This document shows, in pieces, positions 8,088 to 16,960 of a stretch of 53,878 nt of DNA. The notes under the pieces were generated by a model, which was not told where the DNA came from, searched no databases, and was given only the letters and a program-made list of their open reading frames with translations. The translations under genes and the position numbers were made by a program. Source of the DNA: Eikenella sp. (GTDB taxonomy: Bacteria; Pseudomonadota; Gammaproteobacteria; Burkholderiales; Neisseriaceae); the NCBI GenBank assembly GCA_030528345.1, contig JAUMZB010000010.1, positions 1 through 53,878 of the forward strand, given 5' to 3'. Position 1 is the stretch's first letter; every line of letters starts with the position of its first letter.

Positions 8088-8124
8088 AATCAGGCTACCT
8101 GAAAAGGTTTCAGGTAGCCTGATT
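8088..8124 (+). terminator. Inverted-DUS hairpin between tig and clpP
   Basis: Facing Eikenella DUS words give a 17-bp perfect stem (aatcaggctacctgaaa and its complement) with a 3-base loop, 12 bases after the tig stop. Confidence 0.75.
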
Positions 8125-8146
8125 AACCATTATGGAGGAGCATACG

Positions 8147-8767
8147 ATGTTGCCCGAAATCACCAATAGCTATCTGGTGCCCACCGTGATCGAACAGAGC
8201 GGCCGCGGCGAGCGCGCCTTCGATATTTATTCGCGCCTGCTCAAAGAGCGGATTATTTTTCTGGTCGGCCCGGTCAACGACCAAACCGCCAATCTGGTGG
8301 TGGCCCAATTGCTGTTTCTGGAGAGCGAAAACCCGGATAAAGAAATTTTCCTCTACATCAACAGCCCCGGCGGCTCGGTGACCGCCGGTATGTCGATATA
8401 CGACACCATGAATTTCATCAAGCCCGACGTGTCCACCCTGTGCTTGGGCCAAGCGGCCAGCATGGGCGCGTTTTTGCTGTCGGCCGGCGCCAAGGGCAAG
8501 CGTTTCGCCCTGCCCAACAGCCGCATCATGATTCACCAGCCGCTGATCAGCGGCGGTTTGGGCGGCCAGGCTTCCGACATCGAAATCCATGCCAAAGAGC
8601 TGCTGAAGCTGAAAGCCAAATTGAACGAGTTGATGGCGCAGCACTGCGGCCGCACTTTGGAAGAATTGGAACGGGACACCGACCGCGACAACTTTATGTC
8701 GGCCGACGAGGCCAAACGCTACGGTTTGATCGACCAAGTGTTGAGCAACCGCAGCGAAGCGAAGTAA
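8147..8767 (+). CDS. clpP: ATP-dependent Clp protease proteolytic subunit
   Basis: A 206-residue serine peptidase of the Clp complex. The nucleophile Ser is in [14 protein letters not shown] and the catalytic His in MIHQP, with YINSPGGSV lining the chamber. The frame opens at an ATG at 8132, but that codon is part of the ribosome binding site (GGAGGAG), which points to the ATG at 8147 ([12 protein letters not shown]). clpX is not next to it in this window. Confidence 0.96.
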   Translation: MLPEITNSYLVPTVIEQSGRGERAFDIYSRLLKERIIFLVGPVNDQTANLVVAQLLFLESENPDKEIFLYINSPGGSVTAGMSIYDTMNFIKPDVSTLCLGQAASMGAFLLSAGAKGKRFALPNSRIMIHQPLISGGLGGQASDIEIHAKELLKLKAKLNELMAQHCGRTLEELERDTDRDNFMSADEAKRYGLIDQVLSNRSEAK

Positions 8768-8919
8768 AACCGGCAGGGCCGGCGGCCGGGTGCTGTTTTC
8801 TTGATTGCCCGTATGCGCTTTGTCACGCCGGATGATGCGGCGTGCAGGCTGCCTGAAAACAGCACGCAGGCCTCGCCCGTTCTGTTGGCCGGCCGCTGTT
8901 TGAATAACGGAAACCCGAT

Positions 8920-9579
8920 ATGTCCGCCGTTTTGATCCGCGATTATTTGCGTACTCAAGGCCTGAAACTGCCGCCGGAGGCCGTTCAGGTAGCCTTGCTG
9001 ACCGCCCAAACCGTGATGGCCGGCGGCCAGGCTTCGATTGAGCCGCAACTGCTGTGGTACCGGCACACCGATGCCGGTTTGGCCGAATATTTGCCGCACA
9101 CGCCCGAACACACCGATTTGCTGCGCCGCGTGTTTATGGCGCTGGATTCTTTTCACGATGCCGCGCCGGCCAGTTTGGCGGCGGTGTACTGGCTGGCGGC
9201 GCCGGACAAGCTGGTACGTTTGTGCAGCCGGGGCGAAGAGGCGGAAGACGTGGTGGCGGCCGAGCAGGATTTGGCCGCAGCGGCCGTCCGCCATTTGGCG
9301 GCGCGCAGCGCGCAAACCGGTTGGCTGAACCAAATCGACGATGTGGCGGCCTGGCTGCGTCACGGCGATTTGGCCGGCACCCGGCATCAAGACGGCAGCC
9401 AGCTGGCCGTGCCCGTGTGCCAGAGCAGCGGCCGCGTATTGGGCGTGCTGTATTTGGAAAGCCGCCGCCCGTCGGCCTTCGACGATAACGCCCTCAGCCA
9501 TTGGAGCGGTTTGGCGCTGGCCTTGGCCGAGCCCTTGTCCGGCTTGGCGCAATCTCCAACCCCACCGGAAACAGAATGA
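8920..9579 (+). CDS. GAF-like domain protein
   Basis: A 219-residue soluble protein. The C-terminal half (about residues 130-210: [20 protein letters not shown] followed by [20 protein letters not shown]) has the strand and helix pattern of a GAF sensor domain; the N-terminal 120 residues are helical and unfamiliar. No output domain is fused. Its stop overlaps the ribA start by four bases (ATGA), so the two are translated together. A link to flavin synthesis or to small-ligand sensing is only suggested by context. Confidence 0.65.
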   Translation: MSAVLIRDYLRTQGLKLPPEAVQVALLTAQTVMAGGQASIEPQLLWYRHTDAGLAEYLPHTPEHTDLLRRVFMALDSFHDAAPASLAAVYWLAAPDKLVRLCSRGEEAEDVVAAEQDLAAAAVRHLAARSAQTGWLNQIDDVAAWLRHGDLAGTRHQDGSQLAVPVCQSSGRVLGVLYLESRRPSAFDDNALSHWSGLALALAEPLSGLAQSPTPPETE

Positions 9580-10196
9580 ACGACTCCCACACACACGCAC
9601 AACGGCTGCGCTTTGTCGCCGCCTGCCGCCTGCCGACCGAATACGGCCTGTTTTCCCTGCACGGTTTTGAAGAAACCGCGAGCGGTCGGGAGCACGTGGC
9701 TTTGGTGATGGGCGACGTGGCGCAAGGCGGGCCGGTATTGTCGCGCATCCACTCCGAATGCCTGACCGGCGACGCGCTGTTTTCGCAAAAGTGCGACTGC
9801 GGCCCGCAGCTGCAGGCCGCCATGCAGGCGGTGCAGGCCGAAGGGCGGGGGGTGATTGTGTATTTGCGCCAGGAAGGGCGCGGCATCGGCCTGATCAACA
9901 AAATCCGTGCCTACAAGCTGCAGGATGCCGGTATGGATACGGTGGAGGCCAATTTGGCGCTGGGGCTGCCGATTGATGCGCGCGATTTCACGCTGGCACG
10001 AGAAATTTACCGCCATCTGGGCGTGGCGGCAGTCCGCCTGCTCACCAATAATCCGGAGAAGTTGGCCACCATGCGCTTAAACGGCATCAATGTGGTGGAG
10101 CGGGTGCCGCTGCAGGTGGGCGTGAATCCGGAAAATGAAGGCTACCTGAACACCAAGGCGGAGAAGCTGGGCCATTTGCTGAAAATCGCTGACTGA
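9576..10196 (+). CDS. ribA: GTP cyclohydrolase II
   Basis: A 206-residue enzyme that opens GTP to start riboflavin synthesis. The zinc ligands lie in [18 protein letters not shown], and RQEGRGIGL is the GTP-binding signature; [14 protein letters not shown] near the C-terminus also fits. This is the stand-alone form without the RibB domain. The ATG at 9576 is chosen over the open frame to 9501 because it overlaps the upstream stop (ATGA) and matches family starts. Confidence 0.95.
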   Translation: MNDSHTHAQRLRFVAACRLPTEYGLFSLHGFEETASGREHVALVMGDVAQGGPVLSRIHSECLTGDALFSQKCDCGPQLQAAMQAVQAEGRGVIVYLRQEGRGIGLINKIRAYKLQDAGMDTVEANLALGLPIDARDFTLAREIYRHLGVAAVRLLTNNPEKLATMRLNGINVVERVPLQVGVNPENEGYLNTKAEKLGHLLKIAD

Positions 10197-10224
10197 TGGC
10201 GCAACCCGGCCGTGAAGCAGCACG

Positions 10225-10261
10225 AACAGCCGCAATGCCGATTAGGCGCTGCGGCTGTTTT
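10225..10261 (+). terminator. Intrinsic terminator after ribA
   Basis: The stem aacagccgca / tgcggctgtt with a 15-base loop ends in a TTTT run, 28 bases after the ribA stop. Confidence 0.65.
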
Positions 10262-10274
10262 GCCGGCCGGCACA

Positions 10275-10430
10275 TCAGGCGTTGGGGTGTTTTTTCTCGG
10301 CATCCGGTTTGTAGGCCTGACTGAAAAAACGGCATTCGTCCGTTTCGTCGTGCCATTTTTGCCGGTGCAGCTGACGGGAGTAGAGCAGCAGTAAGACAAA
10401 CAGCAGCAAGAGCAGAAGCAGTGCATGCAT
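10275..10430 (-). CDS. Small single-pass membrane protein
   Basis: A 51-residue frame whose start (ATG 10430) has a clear GGGGAAA ribosome binding site seven bases upstream. It begins MHALLLLLLLFVLLLLY, one strong N-terminal membrane helix, followed by a polar tail (DETDECRFFSQAYKP). It lies 152 bases downstream of the SafE-type gene on the same strand. Small membrane proteins near such genes are often linked to cytochrome oxidase assembly, but I see no CcoS or CcoQ signature here. Function unknown. Confidence 0.55.
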   Translation of the reverse strand: MHALLLLLLLFVLLLLYSRQLHRQKWHDETDECRFFSQAYKPDAEKKHPNA

Positions 10431-10582
10431 GATGATTTCCCCACACAGATAATTTTTATTGGTTGTTGTGCTGTCGCGCAGCTTTTTTCCGATTATAGCG
10501 GTGTGTTTCCTGCCCGGTCTACGCTGTCAAGCGCCGGGAGCGGTACAGGCGGCGGTGGGGAAGGGGGAACAAGGGGCAAGGT

Positions 10583-11260
10583 TTAGGTTTGCCACAGCTG
10601 AAAAGCCGTATGGAGCTGCCATAGCGCCCATGCGGCCACGCAGAGGCCGGCGGCAAGGCGGAAGAGGCGGTTTTGCAACAGAGACTGCAGCCGGCCGGCA
10701 AACCAGCCCATCAGCAGCAGGTTGGGCAGGGTGCCGAGGCCGAAGGCCAGCATCAGCAGGCCGCCGTCGGACAGGCGGCCGCTGCCCAAGGCGTAGAGCG
10801 AGGCGCTGTAGACCAAGCCGCAGGGCAGCCAGCCCCACAAGATGCCCGCGCCCAAGCAGGCGGCGTGGCTTTTGATGGGCAGCAGACGGTTGAGCAGGGG
10901 GTTGAGCCGCCGCCAAACGGGACGGCCGAGGCGTTCGATGTGTGCCGCGCTGTGGTTGAGGCCGGCCAGATACAGACCCACCAAAAAGAGCAGTAGATTG
11001 GCGGCGGCAAACAGCAGGGTTTGCAGGCTGCGGGTGTGGTCGAGCGAAAGACCGAATTGGCCGAGGCCGCCGAGCAGCATGCCGATGAGCACATAGCTGC
11101 CGATACGGCCGGCATTCATCAGTAAAATCAAACGCCAGCGCGGCAGATGGGGCGGCAGTTGCAGGGCGAAGGCGCTGCTGAGGCCGCCGCACATGCCGGC
11201 GCAGTGGCCGCCGCCGAGAAAGCCGACGGCGGCGAGGGAAATCAGGGTGGCGGTTTGCAT
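10583..11260 (-). CDS. Sulfite exporter TauE/SafE-type (DsbD_2) membrane protein
   Basis: A 225-residue integral membrane protein with about six helices. The start FLGGGHCAGMCGGLSSAF is typical of the DsbD-like transmembrane family often annotated as SafE or heavy-metal transport proteins, and a second conserved block GWLPCGLVYS with a lone Cys lies near residue 145. In many Proteobacteria homologues sit next to cbb3 oxidase assembly genes (ccoGHIS), where they probably handle copper or thiols; no such genes are adjacent here. The start ATG 11260 is the only one preceding the conserved GHCAGMCGG. Confidence 0.82.
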   Translation of the reverse strand: MQTATLISLAAVGFLGGGHCAGMCGGLSSAFALQLPPHLPRWRLILLMNAGRIGSYVLIGMLLGGLGQFGLSLDHTRSLQTLLFAAANLLLFLVGLYLAGLNHSAAHIERLGRPVWRRLNPLLNRLLPIKSHAACLGAGILWGWLPCGLVYSASLYALGSGRLSDGGLLMLAFGLGTLPNLLLMGWFAGRLQSLLQNRLFRLAAGLCVAAWALWQLHTAFQLWQT

Positions 11261-11451
11261 GGCGGATACGGGCGGATGGCGGGGAGGCGATTATATAGCG
11301 GGACGCCGCCCCTTGCAGCGCAAGATGCGGGCAGGTGCACGGATGGCTTATAATGCACTGCCTGCAGGCAGCCTGTACGGTTGGCGGCCGGATGTGCCGG
11401 CCCGTTGCCGTGATTGGCGCTAAGGAAACCGACATAAAAAAGGAGAAGGAC

Positions 11452-11934
11452 ATGAAGGCGGTGATTCGTATTTTTACCTGTGCCGTATTGCTGTTTTTAT
11501 CCAATGCCGCGCTGGCGCAACAACCGGCAGGGGCGGCAATACAGGAAATCCACCGACGCAGCAACCCCAGTCATCCCGGTTATGATGGTTATACTGCACC
11601 AGTCCAGCCTAGGGAGGTCTGGCAAAACAAATATGGTGCATTGGCTGCTGATTTTGAAGCAGGTCGCTCTGGTACATCGGAAGATGAGGACAGCATTCAG
11701 GCTGCTCGTAGAAATGCCTTGCAGCGCTGTGGGACGAGAAATTGCAAGATAGTTGGCTCAATTACAAATGGCTGTCTGGCTGTTGTTCCCGGTAATGGAA
11801 TTACTGGGATAGGGGGAGGAGAGACAGCTAGACAAGCAGTGAGTGAGGCGATGCGAAAATGTCAATCAGATGGTCGTTCTTGTGAAATCCAATACTCTCA
11901 TTGTAACTTTCCTGTCCTTATCGGAGTCAGATAA
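11452..11934 (+). CDS. Secreted DUF4189-domain protein
   Basis: A 160-residue protein starting at ATG 11452 behind a good ribosome binding site (AGGAGA). A signal peptide ends at about ALAQ (residue 24). The mature part contains KYGALAAD, an Ala/Cys-rich stretch RRNALQRCGTRNCKIV and GCLAVV, the layout of DUF4189 domains with paired cysteines for disulfides. It resembles two tandem genes at 49.3-50.7 kb. The coding part from about 11580 is clearly more AT-rich than its neighbours, a sign of transfer. The function of the family is unknown. Confidence 0.72.
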   Translation: MKAVIRIFTCAVLLFLSNAALAQQPAGAAIQEIHRRSNPSHPGYDGYTAPVQPREVWQNKYGALAADFEAGRSGTSEDEDSIQAARRNALQRCGTRNCKIVGSITNGCLAVVPGNGITGIGGGETARQAVSEAMRKCQSDGRSCEIQYSHCNFPVLIGVR

Positions 11935-12200
11935 AAACCAATGCTCATGAAGATGCTTGGGTGGTAAGGCAGAAGGCATCACGGAAACCGATAGGAAGAG
12001 GATTGTTCGTATTGCTGCCTTTGCGGTTTGGGTATGGGCATCCAGAGGCCGGCACAGCAACAAGTCGGCCTGAGACCTTTGCAATAGAAGACCGTTCCGG
12101 CCGGTGCCGTATGATGCCCGGCCGCTATCTGATGAAGCCGCCATTTTGACCGTTTGTTTTTTCAGGTAGCCCCAGACGCTGCCGAACCTGACCCAATGCG

Positions 12201-12806
12201 ATGACCCGTTTAGACAATATCCTGCCTTTCGCCCACCGCCTGTGGGCGGCTTGGCTGCCGGAAGGCGGCTGCGCGGTGGACGCCACTGCCGGCAACGGTC
12301 ACGATACGCTGCGATTGGCGCAGCTGGCCGGCGAGAGCGGACGGGTGTATGCCTTTGATGTGCAGGAAGCGGCTTTGGTTGCGACGAGGGCGCGTTTGCA
12401 GGCGGCCGGCGTGGACGACGGGCGGGTGTGTTTGGTGGCGGCGGGGCATGAGCGCTTGGCGGATTATGTGGCGCAGGCGGCGGATGTGGCGGCATTCAAC
12501 TGCGGTTATCTGCCCGGCGGCGACAAAAACCGTACCACCCAAACCGACACCACCCTGCGGGCATTGGCGCAGGCTTTGGCGGTGCTGAAGCCCGGCGGCC
12601 TGCTGACCGTGGTACTGTATCCCGGCCACGCGGAAGGCACCCGCGAGGCGGAGGCGGTGCGGCAATGGCTGTCGGCGTTGCCGCAGCAGGATTATGCGGT
12701 GTTGCATTACGGCTTTCTCAACCGCCGCAACCGGCCGCCTTATTTATTGGCGGTGGAAAAACTGGCGGCGGCGTACCCGGCGACCTTGGGGTCGGTTGAC
12801 ACTTAG
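12201..12806 (+). CDS. mnmM: Class I SAM methyltransferase, MnmM/YtqB-like
   Basis: A 201-residue Rossmann methyltransferase. VDATAGNGHDTLRLA is motif I, FDVQEAAL motif II and FNCGYLPGGDK the catalytic-side loop; RNRPPYLLAVEK closes the domain. These fit the rRNA_methylase (YtqB) family, whose B. subtilis member MnmM methylates the wobble uridine nm5U to mnm5U in tRNA. The biochemical role here is inferred from the family. It stands alone between a DUF4189 gene and a SirB2-type gene. Confidence 0.72.
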   Translation: MTRLDNILPFAHRLWAAWLPEGGCAVDATAGNGHDTLRLAQLAGESGRVYAFDVQEAALVATRARLQAAGVDDGRVCLVAAGHERLADYVAQAADVAAFNCGYLPGGDKNRTTQTDTTLRALAQALAVLKPGGLLTVVLYPGHAEGTREAEAVRQWLSALPQQDYAVLHYGFLNRRNRPPYLLAVEKLAAAYPATLGSVDT

Positions 12807-13042
12807 GTCGTGGCATCGGCGCGTTGGGGCGGTATTTGCGTTTAAAAATCATGCCTGCGGTGTTGCCGATGCCGGCCGAGTGTCCGGCCGCTTAGCGCCC
12901 ATTTGCGCGCGGCATCCGCGGTTTTTAGCGCGAAAACTGCTTCCTCGAGCACAGTGTTGCGCTATCAACAGACCCCAAAGCCGTTTATCAAACACAACGG
13001 GCTTCCTTCAGGTAGCCTCAAAAACAGTCAGGAGTAGGAGTC

Positions 13043-13420
13043 ATGATGTATGTGGCGGCCAAGCACAGCCATTTATTGTTTGTCGGCATCACGGTGCTGT
13101 TGTTTAACCTGCGCTTCTGGCTGCGGATGTGGCGGCCGCAGCGGGCGTTGCCGAAAGTTTTGCGCATTCTGCCGCATGCGAACGACACCCTGCTGCTGCT
13201 CACCGGCTTCTTGCTGATGTTTGCCGCCGGTTGGGTGCCGTTTGGCAATGCGGTGTGGTTGGGCGTGAAGTTGGTCTTGGTGCTGGTGTACATCGGCTTC
13301 GGTTTTCTCTGCATCAAAAATCCGCCGCGTTCGGCAAAATCGAATGCCGGCTATGTGTCGGCCATGTTGTGCTTGGCCGTGATTTATTATCTGGCGCGTT
13401 ACAAACCCTTGTGGTTTTGA
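13043..13420 (+). CDS. SirB2 family membrane protein
   Basis: A 125-residue integral membrane protein with four predicted helices. It opens with AAKHSHLLFVGITVLLFNLR and contains the conserved LPHANDTLLLLTG, both typical of the SirB2 family, with a YLARYKPLW end. The family was first linked to Salmonella invasion regulation, but its molecular role is unknown. An AGGAG lies about eight bases before the ATG at 13043. The stop overlaps the next possible start (TGATG), so it may be co-transcribed with the response regulator. Confidence 0.8.
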   Translation: MMYVAAKHSHLLFVGITVLLFNLRFWLRMWRPQRALPKVLRILPHANDTLLLLTGFLLMFAAGWVPFGNAVWLGVKLVLVLVYIGFGFLCIKNPPRSAKSNAGYVSAMLCLAVIYYLARYKPLWF

Positions 13421-13446
13421 TGCCGCTGCGGACACGGGGGAAGACG

Positions 13447-14115
13447 GTGCGTTTATTGCTGGCGGAAGACGACCGCATGATTGCGGAGGCGGTTTCAGGT
13501 AGCCTGCAGGATGCCGGCTATGTGGTGGATCGGGTGGCAAGCGGCACGGAGGCGGTGGCGGCGCTGGCCGGACAGCCTTACGATTTGGTGCTGCTGGATT
13601 TGGGCTTGCCGGGGCAGGACGGCTTGCAGGTGTTGCAGGCTGTGCGCGGCAGCCGCAATCCGGTGCCGGTGCTGATTGTGACGGCACGCGACGATTTGAA
13701 CAGCCGCCTAGCCGGCTTGGACGGCGGCGCCGACGATTACATCGTGAAGCCCTTCGATATGGCCGAGCTGCTGGCCCGCATCCGTGCTGTGCTGCGCCGC
13801 CACAGCGGCCAAAGCGCGCCGCAGCCCGGCAACGGCGTGCTGACGCTGGATCCGGCCGCGTATCGGGTGCATATTCTCGGCCGGCCGGATGCCGTGCTGT
13901 TGAGCAACAAGGAATTCGCCGTACTCCAGGCCCTGCTGACGCGCCCCGGCACCATCCATTCGCGCAGCGATTTGGAAGACAAGGTTTACGGCTGGGGCGA
14001 AGAGGTGGAAAGCAACGCCATCGATTATCTGATTCACGCCCTGCGCAAAAAAATCGGCAAAGAACACATCAAAAACATCCGCGGTGTCGGCTGGATGGTG
14101 GCGAAAGAAGGCTGA
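13447..14115 (+). CDS. OmpR/PhoB-type response regulator (PmrA/QseB-like)
   Basis: A 222-residue two-component regulator from a GTG start at 13447 (GGGGGA five bases before it; an ATG at 13420 overlapping the SirB2 stop is the alternative). The receiver has AEDD at residues 6-9, the phosphorylated Asp51 in LVLLDLGLPG, and DDYIVKPF. A winged-helix DNA-binding domain follows (SNKEFAVLQALL, RSDLEDKVYGW, IKNIRGVGWM). The sequence resembles the PmrA/QseB group. No histidine kinase follows; the next sequence is a transporter remnant, so this is an orphan in the window. An in-frame DUS codes for FQVA-like residues in the alpha1 region. Confidence 0.88.
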   Translation: MRLLLAEDDRMIAEAVSGSLQDAGYVVDRVASGTEAVAALAGQPYDLVLLDLGLPGQDGLQVLQAVRGSRNPVPVLIVTARDDLNSRLAGLDGGADDYIVKPFDMAELLARIRAVLRRHSGQSAPQPGNGVLTLDPAAYRVHILGRPDAVLLSNKEFAVLQALLTRPGTIHSRSDLEDKVYGWGEEVESNAIDYLIHALRKKIGKEHIKNIRGVGWMVAKEG

Positions 14116-14194
14116 TAGGCTACCTGAAAGCCCTGGCCGACGGCCGTTCTGTCGTTGGTGCGTCTTTCCGCATTCCGCTTCCCCGTCTTGATAT

Positions 14195-14344
14195 ATGAGC
14201 GCTCCCTCTATGCCGCCTTCGCGCCGGCTGCCGCTGCTGTTGGCGGTGTCCATCTTCATGCAGATGCCGGACACCACTCTGAACACGGCTGCATCCGAGC
14301 GATGGCGACAATCTGGTGCGCAAAGATTGAGAGACACGGCATGA
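14195..14344 (+). pseudogene. Remnant of a DHA2-type MFS transporter N-terminus
   Basis: A 49-codon frame encodes PLLLAVSIFMQMPDTTLNTA, which looks like the first helix of EmrB/MdtD-type drug exporters (FMQxLDxTIxNTALPS). Beyond that the match shifts frame (the next frame reads LHPSDGDNLV) and stops, with no further helices. A nuclease gene begins over its TGA. It appears to be the leftover of a deletion that may also have removed the partner of the response regulator. Confidence 0.45.
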
Positions 14345-14904
14345 TCAAAATCAAACTGCCCGCCTTGCTGCGCGTCCGCCGCACCCCCGCAGGCTACCTG
14401 AAAACCGCTTTGCTGATCTGCTGCTGCCTGCCCGTATGGGCGCAGGCGGCGGAGCAGGGCGAAGTGGTGCGGGTGTGGGACGGCGATACGGTGCACATCC
14501 GCGATGCCGGCGGCCGCCGCCGCAAAATCCGCCTGGCCGACATCGACGCTCCCGAAATCAACCAGGCCGAAGGCCGCGCCTGCCGCGACCGTTTGGCCAG
14601 TCATCTGCTCCATCATCCGGTGCGTTTCGAAGTGGTGGCGCAAGACCGCTACGGCCGCGAAGTGGCCCGAATCTGGCACAACGGGGCCGATGCCAATCTG
14701 CGCCAGCTTGCCGAAGGCTGCGCCTGGCACGACCGCCGCCGTGCCGCACGCCGCCAGCCGCCCGGGCAATATGCCCGCTATGCCGCCGCAGAGCGGGAAG
14801 CCAGATGGCGGCGCAATGGTTTGTGGCAGCGCCCGCGCCCGCAGGCGCCCTGGCAGTACCGCCGCCGTCAGGCGCAGCGGCGGGCGCATGACTCGGTGCC
14901 TTAA
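14341..14904 (+). CDS. Secreted staphylococcal-type thermonuclease
   Basis: A 187-residue protein with an N-terminal signal or anchor segment (residues 20-38, ending AQAA) and a nuclease domain of the SNase fold: WDGDTVHIRD (calcium Asp), RLADIDAPE (Arg and Asp of the active site), and QDRYGREVARIW (second Arg). It is then very rich in Arg (residues 130-187), probably for DNA contact. It should cut extracellular or periplasmic nucleic acid. The start at 14341 is preferred because the upstream frame is the MFS remnant. A DUS codes for GYLK in the leader. Confidence 0.85.
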   Translation: MIKIKLPALLRVRRTPAGYLKTALLICCCLPVWAQAAEQGEVVRVWDGDTVHIRDAGGRRRKIRLADIDAPEINQAEGRACRDRLASHLLHHPVRFEVVAQDRYGREVARIWHNGADANLRQLAEGCAWHDRRRAARRQPPGQYARYAAAEREARWRRNGLWQRPRPQAPWQYRRRQAQRRAHDSVP

Positions 14905-14953
14905 CGCCCGGCCTTGGGGCTGTCCAATACTGCCTGCGCCACGCCTTGGTTCA

Positions 14954-15003
14954 GGCTGCCTGAAAAGCAGTTTGCTCCAATCCCATCCGCTTTTCAGGTA
15001 GCC
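14954..15003 (+). terminator. Inverted DUS-like pair after the nuclease gene
   Basis: GGCTGCCTGAAAAGC and GCTTTTCAGGTAGCC face each other with a 21-base loop. The first is the AGGCTGCCTGAA variant. It probably acts as a weak terminator. Confidence 0.5.
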
Positions 15004-15034
15004 CGGGCATGACACCGGGGCTTTGGCTGCCTGA

Positions 15035-16213
<1,179 letters not shown>

Positions 16214-16404
16214 TGGTTTGTGGCGGTGTTGCGGGCAAAATCCGTGTTTGCGGCCTGATCCCGCAGGGGTAAGGAAATGCGCGCCAGAGAACCCGTCTGG
16301 CCGTGCCGGCTGCTTGGGTTGGCGAAACCGAAAAAACCGCCCGCAAGCAGTTTGACGGCACGGCTTAAAGGGCGGAAAGGAAGCACAAAACAAAATGTAA
16401 AAAA

Positions 16405-16431
16405 TTGTTTTGTTTTGTTTTGTTTTGTTTG
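16405..16431. repeat. Pentanucleotide TTTTG tandem repeat
   Basis: Four perfect TTTTG units (16408-16427) flanked by partial units. It lies 105 bases upstream of the candidate small RNA and inside no supported gene. Confidence 0.75.
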
Positions 16432-16526
16432 CTGTTGTTACGTCTCGGTTTTGTAAGCCTTTTTATTTCAAAGTGTTGGATTGTCATTCTTCACGGCGGA
16501 AAGCGGTTTTATTTCGGCGTCTGGAG

Positions 16527-16532
16527 TATAAT
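16527..16532 (+). promoter_or_regulatory. -10 box of the candidate small RNA
   Basis: A consensus TATAAT; the -35 is not obvious. Transcription would start near 16539 and meet a strong terminator 45 bases later. Confidence 0.5.
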
Positions 16533-16538
16533 TCCCAT

Positions 16539-16611
16539 GCCGGCGCTGCTTCCCATCGCAGTAGCAGGCATTCCCCTTGGCCGCTGCCTTTCCCGTGCAG
16601 CGGCGTTTTTT
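16539..16611 (+). ncRNA. Candidate small RNA of about 70 nt
   Basis: The stretch follows a TATAAT and ends in a strong Rho-independent terminator (GCCGCTGC, 9-base loop, GCAGCGGC, then GTTTTTTA at 16605-16612). No open frame or ribosome binding site fits between them. It starts with a second inverted motif (ATGCCGGCGCTGC...GCAGTAGCAGGCAT) that could fold into an upstream hairpin. I do not recognise a known Neisseria RNA. Confidence 0.45.
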
Positions 16612-16612
16612 A
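16580..16612 (+). terminator. Rho-independent terminator
   Basis: A perfect 8-bp GC-rich stem (GCCGCTGC / GCAGCGGC) followed by a six-T run. No coding gene ends nearby, so it most likely ends a small RNA. Confidence 0.75.
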
Positions 16613-16696
16613 TGCAAGACAGGCCGGTTGGCTGCGTCCGGAGCTTGGGGTTATTATAAATTTTGTTATTTGATGTATTTTTGAGCAAAAATTGCC

Positions 16697-16944
16697 AGAG
16701 TGTGTCGCCCCCATGCTTGCGAAGCGGTTTTTTTGCTTCGCCAGTCCGCTGCGCTACCGGGGCAAAACCCGCAGCTGCCGGACTCACCCGAAGCGGGCGG
16801 TTTGACACCCTGCGCCGGTAAAACCGGCCGGCGCAGCAGAATCGGACATCTTGCGGGCATTTTCTGCGCCCCCTTGGGGATAAGGCCGCAGATGCGGGTT
16901 TTGAGCAAACACCCGCCGCAACGCTTGGTGACGACACGCCCTAG
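16697..16944. mobile_element. MITE-like element, copy 1 (left end decayed)
   Basis: About 248 bases. The right end reads TGACGACACGCCCTAG, identical to that of copy 2; the left end AGAGTGTGTCGCCCCCATGC is a decayed form of AGGGCGTGTCGTCATAATGC. Shared internal blocks include TGCTTGCGAAGCGG, GGTCCGCTGCGCTACCG (one change) and CGGACATCTTGCGGGCATTTT-like sequence. No transposase is encoded. It lies between the small-RNA candidate and aroE. Confidence 0.7.
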
Positions 16945-16960
16945 GTATGCTCCAAAGGTG

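Larger units (their letters stand above)
16214..16960. other. Gene-poor region between tgt and aroE
   Basis: 747 bases without a credible protein gene. In order it holds a TTTTG tract (16405-16431), a -10 box and terminator framing a candidate small RNA (16527-16611), and a MITE-like element (16697-16944). Short open frames here lack ribosome binding sites. Confidence 0.6.

Noticed and set aside
16410..16673. An 87-codon frame over the TTTTG tract, as a possible phase-variable gene
   Set aside because: No ribosome binding site, unlikely amino acid sequence, and the -10 box and terminator of the RNA candidate lie within it.
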